Assembly (NCBI GenBank): GCA_013815405.1
Contig: JACDGF010000147.1
Span: 1 to 6,033 of the forward strand
Length of the DNA: 6,033 bases
Origin: Caulobacteraceae bacterium
GTDB taxonomy: Bacteria > Pseudomonadota > Alphaproteobacteria > Caulobacterales > Caulobacteraceae
Direction of reading: 5' to 3'
Position numbers and translations under genes: made by a program. Positions 4,334-6,033 of the stretch are shown one piece after another. The notes below the pieces were generated by a model. That model made no database searches, was not told the origin of the DNA, and worked only from the letters and a program-made list of their open reading frames with translations. Each line of letters opens with the position of its first letter. The first letter of the stretch is position 1.

Positions 4334-6033
4334 GGCGAGATGGCGGGGCTCCCCCCTCCAGACCCCCGTTCGTCAACATCGGCGAGCGGACCAACGTCAC
4401 CGGATCGGCGCGGTTTCGCAGGCTGATCGGCGACGGCGACTATCCCGCCGCCCTGGCGGTCGCGCGCGACCAGGTCGAGGCCGGCGCCCAGGTGCTGGAC
4501 ATCAACATGGACGAGGGCCTGCTGGATTCCGTCCATGCCATGACGACCTTCTTGAACCTGATCGCCGCCGAACCGGACATCGCCCGCGTGCCGGTGATGA
4601 TCGACTCCTCCAAATGGGAGGTGGTCGAGGCGGGCCTCAAGTGCGTCCAGGGCAAGGCGATCGTCAATTCCATCAGCCTCAAGGAAGGGGAGGAGCGGTT
4701 CCTGGACCAGGCCGTCAAATGCCTGCGTTACGGAGCGGCGGTGGTGGTCATGGCCTTCGACGAGCAGGGCCAGGCCGACACCCGGGCGCGCAAGGTGGCG
4801 ATCTGCGAGCGCGCCTATGGGCTGATGACCCAAAGGATCGGCTTCCCGCCCGAGGACATCATCTTCGATCCCAACATCTTCGCCATCGCCACGGGGATCG
4901 AGGAACACGACAACTACGGCGTCGACTTCATCGAGGCGACCCGGGCGATCAAGCAAACCCTACCCTATGCGCGCGTGTCCGGCGGGGTGTCGAACGTCTC
5001 GTTCAGCTTCCGCGGCAACGAGCCGGTGCGGCGGGCCATGCACTCGGTGTTCCTCTACCACGCCATCGCCGCGGGCATGGACATGGGAATCGTCAACGCC
5101 GGCGACCTGCCGGTCTATGACGAGATCAACCCCGAACTGCGCGAGGCGGTCGAGGACGTGGTGCTCAATCGCCGGGCCGGCGCCACCGAGCGGCTGGTCG
5201 AGATCGCGCCGCGATACAAGGGCGGCAAGGCGGCGGAGCGTGTCGTGGATCTCGCTTGGCGCGAGGACCCCGTGGGCGCTCGCCTGAGCCATGCCCTGGT
5301 CCATGGGATTACCGAGTTCATCGAAGCCGACACCGAAGAAGCCCGCTTGGCGGCGGCGCGGCCCCTGGACGTCATCGAGGGGCCGTTGATGGACGGGATG
5401 AACGTGGTCGGCGACCTTTTCGGCGCCGGCAAGATGTTCCTGCCCCAGGTGGTCAAGTCGGCTCGGGTGATGAAGCAGGCGGTGGCCTGGCTGCTGCCGT
5501 TCATGGAAGCCGAGCTGGAGGGCAAGCCGCGCCGCATGGCCGGCCGGGTGCTGATGGCCACCGTCAAGGGTGATGTCCACGATATCGGCAAGAACATCGT
5601 CGGCGTCGTCCTGCAGTGCAACAACTACGAGGTCATCGACTTGGGAGTGATGGTCCCGGCCGACAGGATCCTGGACGAGGCGGAAACGCGGGGCGCGGAC
5701 ATCGTCGGGCTTTCCGGCCTGATCACGCCTTCGCTGGACGAAATGGTCTTCGTGGCGTCGGAGATGGAGCGGCGAGGCTTTTCCATTCCCCTGCTGATCG
5801 GCGGGGCGACCACCAGCCGAACCCATACGGCGGTGAAGATCGAGCCGGCCTACCGGCGCGGGTCGACCACCTATGTCGTGGACGCCAGCCGTGCCGTGGG
5901 GGTGGTTTCGTCCCTGCTCTCGACGACCGACCGGGCGGGGGCAGAGGCCAAGACCCGCGAAGACTATGGCCGCATCCGCGAGCAGTTCGCGCGCGCCCAG
6001 CGGGCCAAGGTCCGCACTCCCTTGGCCGCGGCG
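4309..6033 (+). CDS. metH: MetH C-terminal half: folate-binding, B12 cap and cobalamin-binding domains (3' end outside window)
   Basis: The remaining part of cobalamin-dependent methionine synthase, 575 codons seen and open at the window edge. Residues about 21-290 form the pterin-binding barrel that takes the methyl group from 5-methyl-tetrahydrofolate: [37 protein letters not shown] (150-158), [29 protein letters not shown] (224-237) and [10 protein letters not shown] helical B12 cap follows (about 325-400, with [20 protein letters not shown]). Next is the Rossmann cobalamin domain with the base-off motif GDVHDIG, whose His424 is the lower cobalt ligand. [19 protein letters not shown] and LLIGGATTS complete it. 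The window ends at the linker that in E. coli leads to the SAM-binding reactivation domain, so its presence is unknown. The start is uncertain: GTG 4309 is the only in-frame start after the stop at 4249 that keeps the folate domain whole. It lies inside the repeat element and has no Shine-Dalgarno at a normal distance (GGAGG at 4282-4286 is 22 bases away). An ATG at 4340 is one base out of frame. Confidence 0.92.
   Translation, partial: MTEGAQGGGRDGGAPPSRPPFVNIGERTNVTGSARFRRLIGDGDYPAALAVARDQVEAGAQVLDINMDEGLLDSVHAMTTFLNLIAAEPDIARVPVMIDSSKWEVVEAGLKCVQGKAIVNSISLKEGEERFLDQAVKCLRYGAAVVVMAFDEQGQADTRARKVAICERAYGLMTQRIGFPPEDIIFDPNIFAIATGIEEHDNYGVDFIEATRAIKQTLPYARVSGGVSNVSFSFRGNEPVRRAMHSVFLYHAIAAGMDMGIVNAGDLPVYDEINPELREAVEDVVLNRRAGATERLVEIAPRYKGGKAAERVVDLAWREDPVGARLSHALVHGITEFIEADTEEARLAAARPLDVIEGPLMDGMNVVGDLFGAGKMFLPQVVKSARVMKQAVAWLLPFMEAELEGKPRRMAGRVLMATVKGDVHDIGKNIVGVVLQCNNYEVIDLGVMVPADRILDEAETRGADIVGLSGLITPSLDEMVFVASEMERRGFSIPLLIGGATTSRTHTAVKIEPAYRRGSTTYVVDASRAVGVVSSLLSTTDRAGAEAKTREDYGRIREQFARAQRAKVRTPLAAA

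Noticed and set aside
4151..4368. SAM or SAH riboswitch, or cobalamin riboswitch, in front of the second metH gene
   Set aside because: The gap is filled by the symmetrical GC-rich repeat, and I see no B12-box or SAM/SAH aptamer-like conserved core.
3973..5826. Minus-strand open frames over the repeat and the second metH gene
   Set aside because: They are shadows of the MetH folate and cobalamin domains and show no recognisable protein features.
1..6033. CRISPR array, tRNA or rRNA gene, prophage or transposase
   Set aside because: No spaced direct repeats, no tRNA-like cloverleaf with the conserved T-loop, no rRNA-like stretch and no integrase or transposase motifs were seen.

Overview
The window comes from a high-GC alphaproteobacterium, most likely a member of the Caulobacteraceae (Caulobacter, Phenylobacterium or Brevundimonas type). 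This rests on three things: strongly GC-biased codon use, an ArsR/methyltransferase-metF-split metH gene order that I recall from that family, and an intergenic palindromic repeat of the CCTCCCCCGC...GCGGGGGAGG type common in those genomes. The genus assignment is inference. No clearly foreign or mobile gene is present.

Layout. On the minus strand at the left edge is the start of a small secreted protein (228 to 1, running off the window). After a gap of about 190 bases comes a minus-strand PadR-family regulator with a Ser/His-rich N-terminal tail, resembling the metal-responsive regulator YqjI (423-1025). It is divergent from the plus-strand operon that fills the rest of the window. The 160-base divergent region holds a promoter with two GATATATC boxes for the padR-like gene. 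It also holds a promoter with a 22-base near-perfect palindrome directly in front of the operon.

The operon is a methionine/one-carbon module. It contains an ArsR-type regulator fused to a methyltransferase-like domain (1186-2157), metF (2154-3077), a separate protein for the homocysteine-binding half of MetH (3074-4150), and the rest of MetH (4309 to beyond 6033: folate-binding, B12 cap and B12-binding domains). MetF makes 5-methyl-tetrahydrofolate. The two MetH proteins together would pass its methyl group through cobalamin to homocysteine. The regulator probably senses the state of the SAM cycle. The first three genes overlap by 4 bases at each junction and are probably translationally coupled.

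The most interesting point is the metH split. The stop falls exactly in the inter-domain linker, and the gap holds a 149-base imperfect palindromic element with 20-base terminal inverted repeats (19 of 20 paired) and two internal hairpins. The only in-frame start for the second half that keeps its folate domain whole is a GTG inside this element. An ATG just outside it would give a natural-looking N-terminus but is one base out of frame. I found no evidence of a wholly new multi-gene system.
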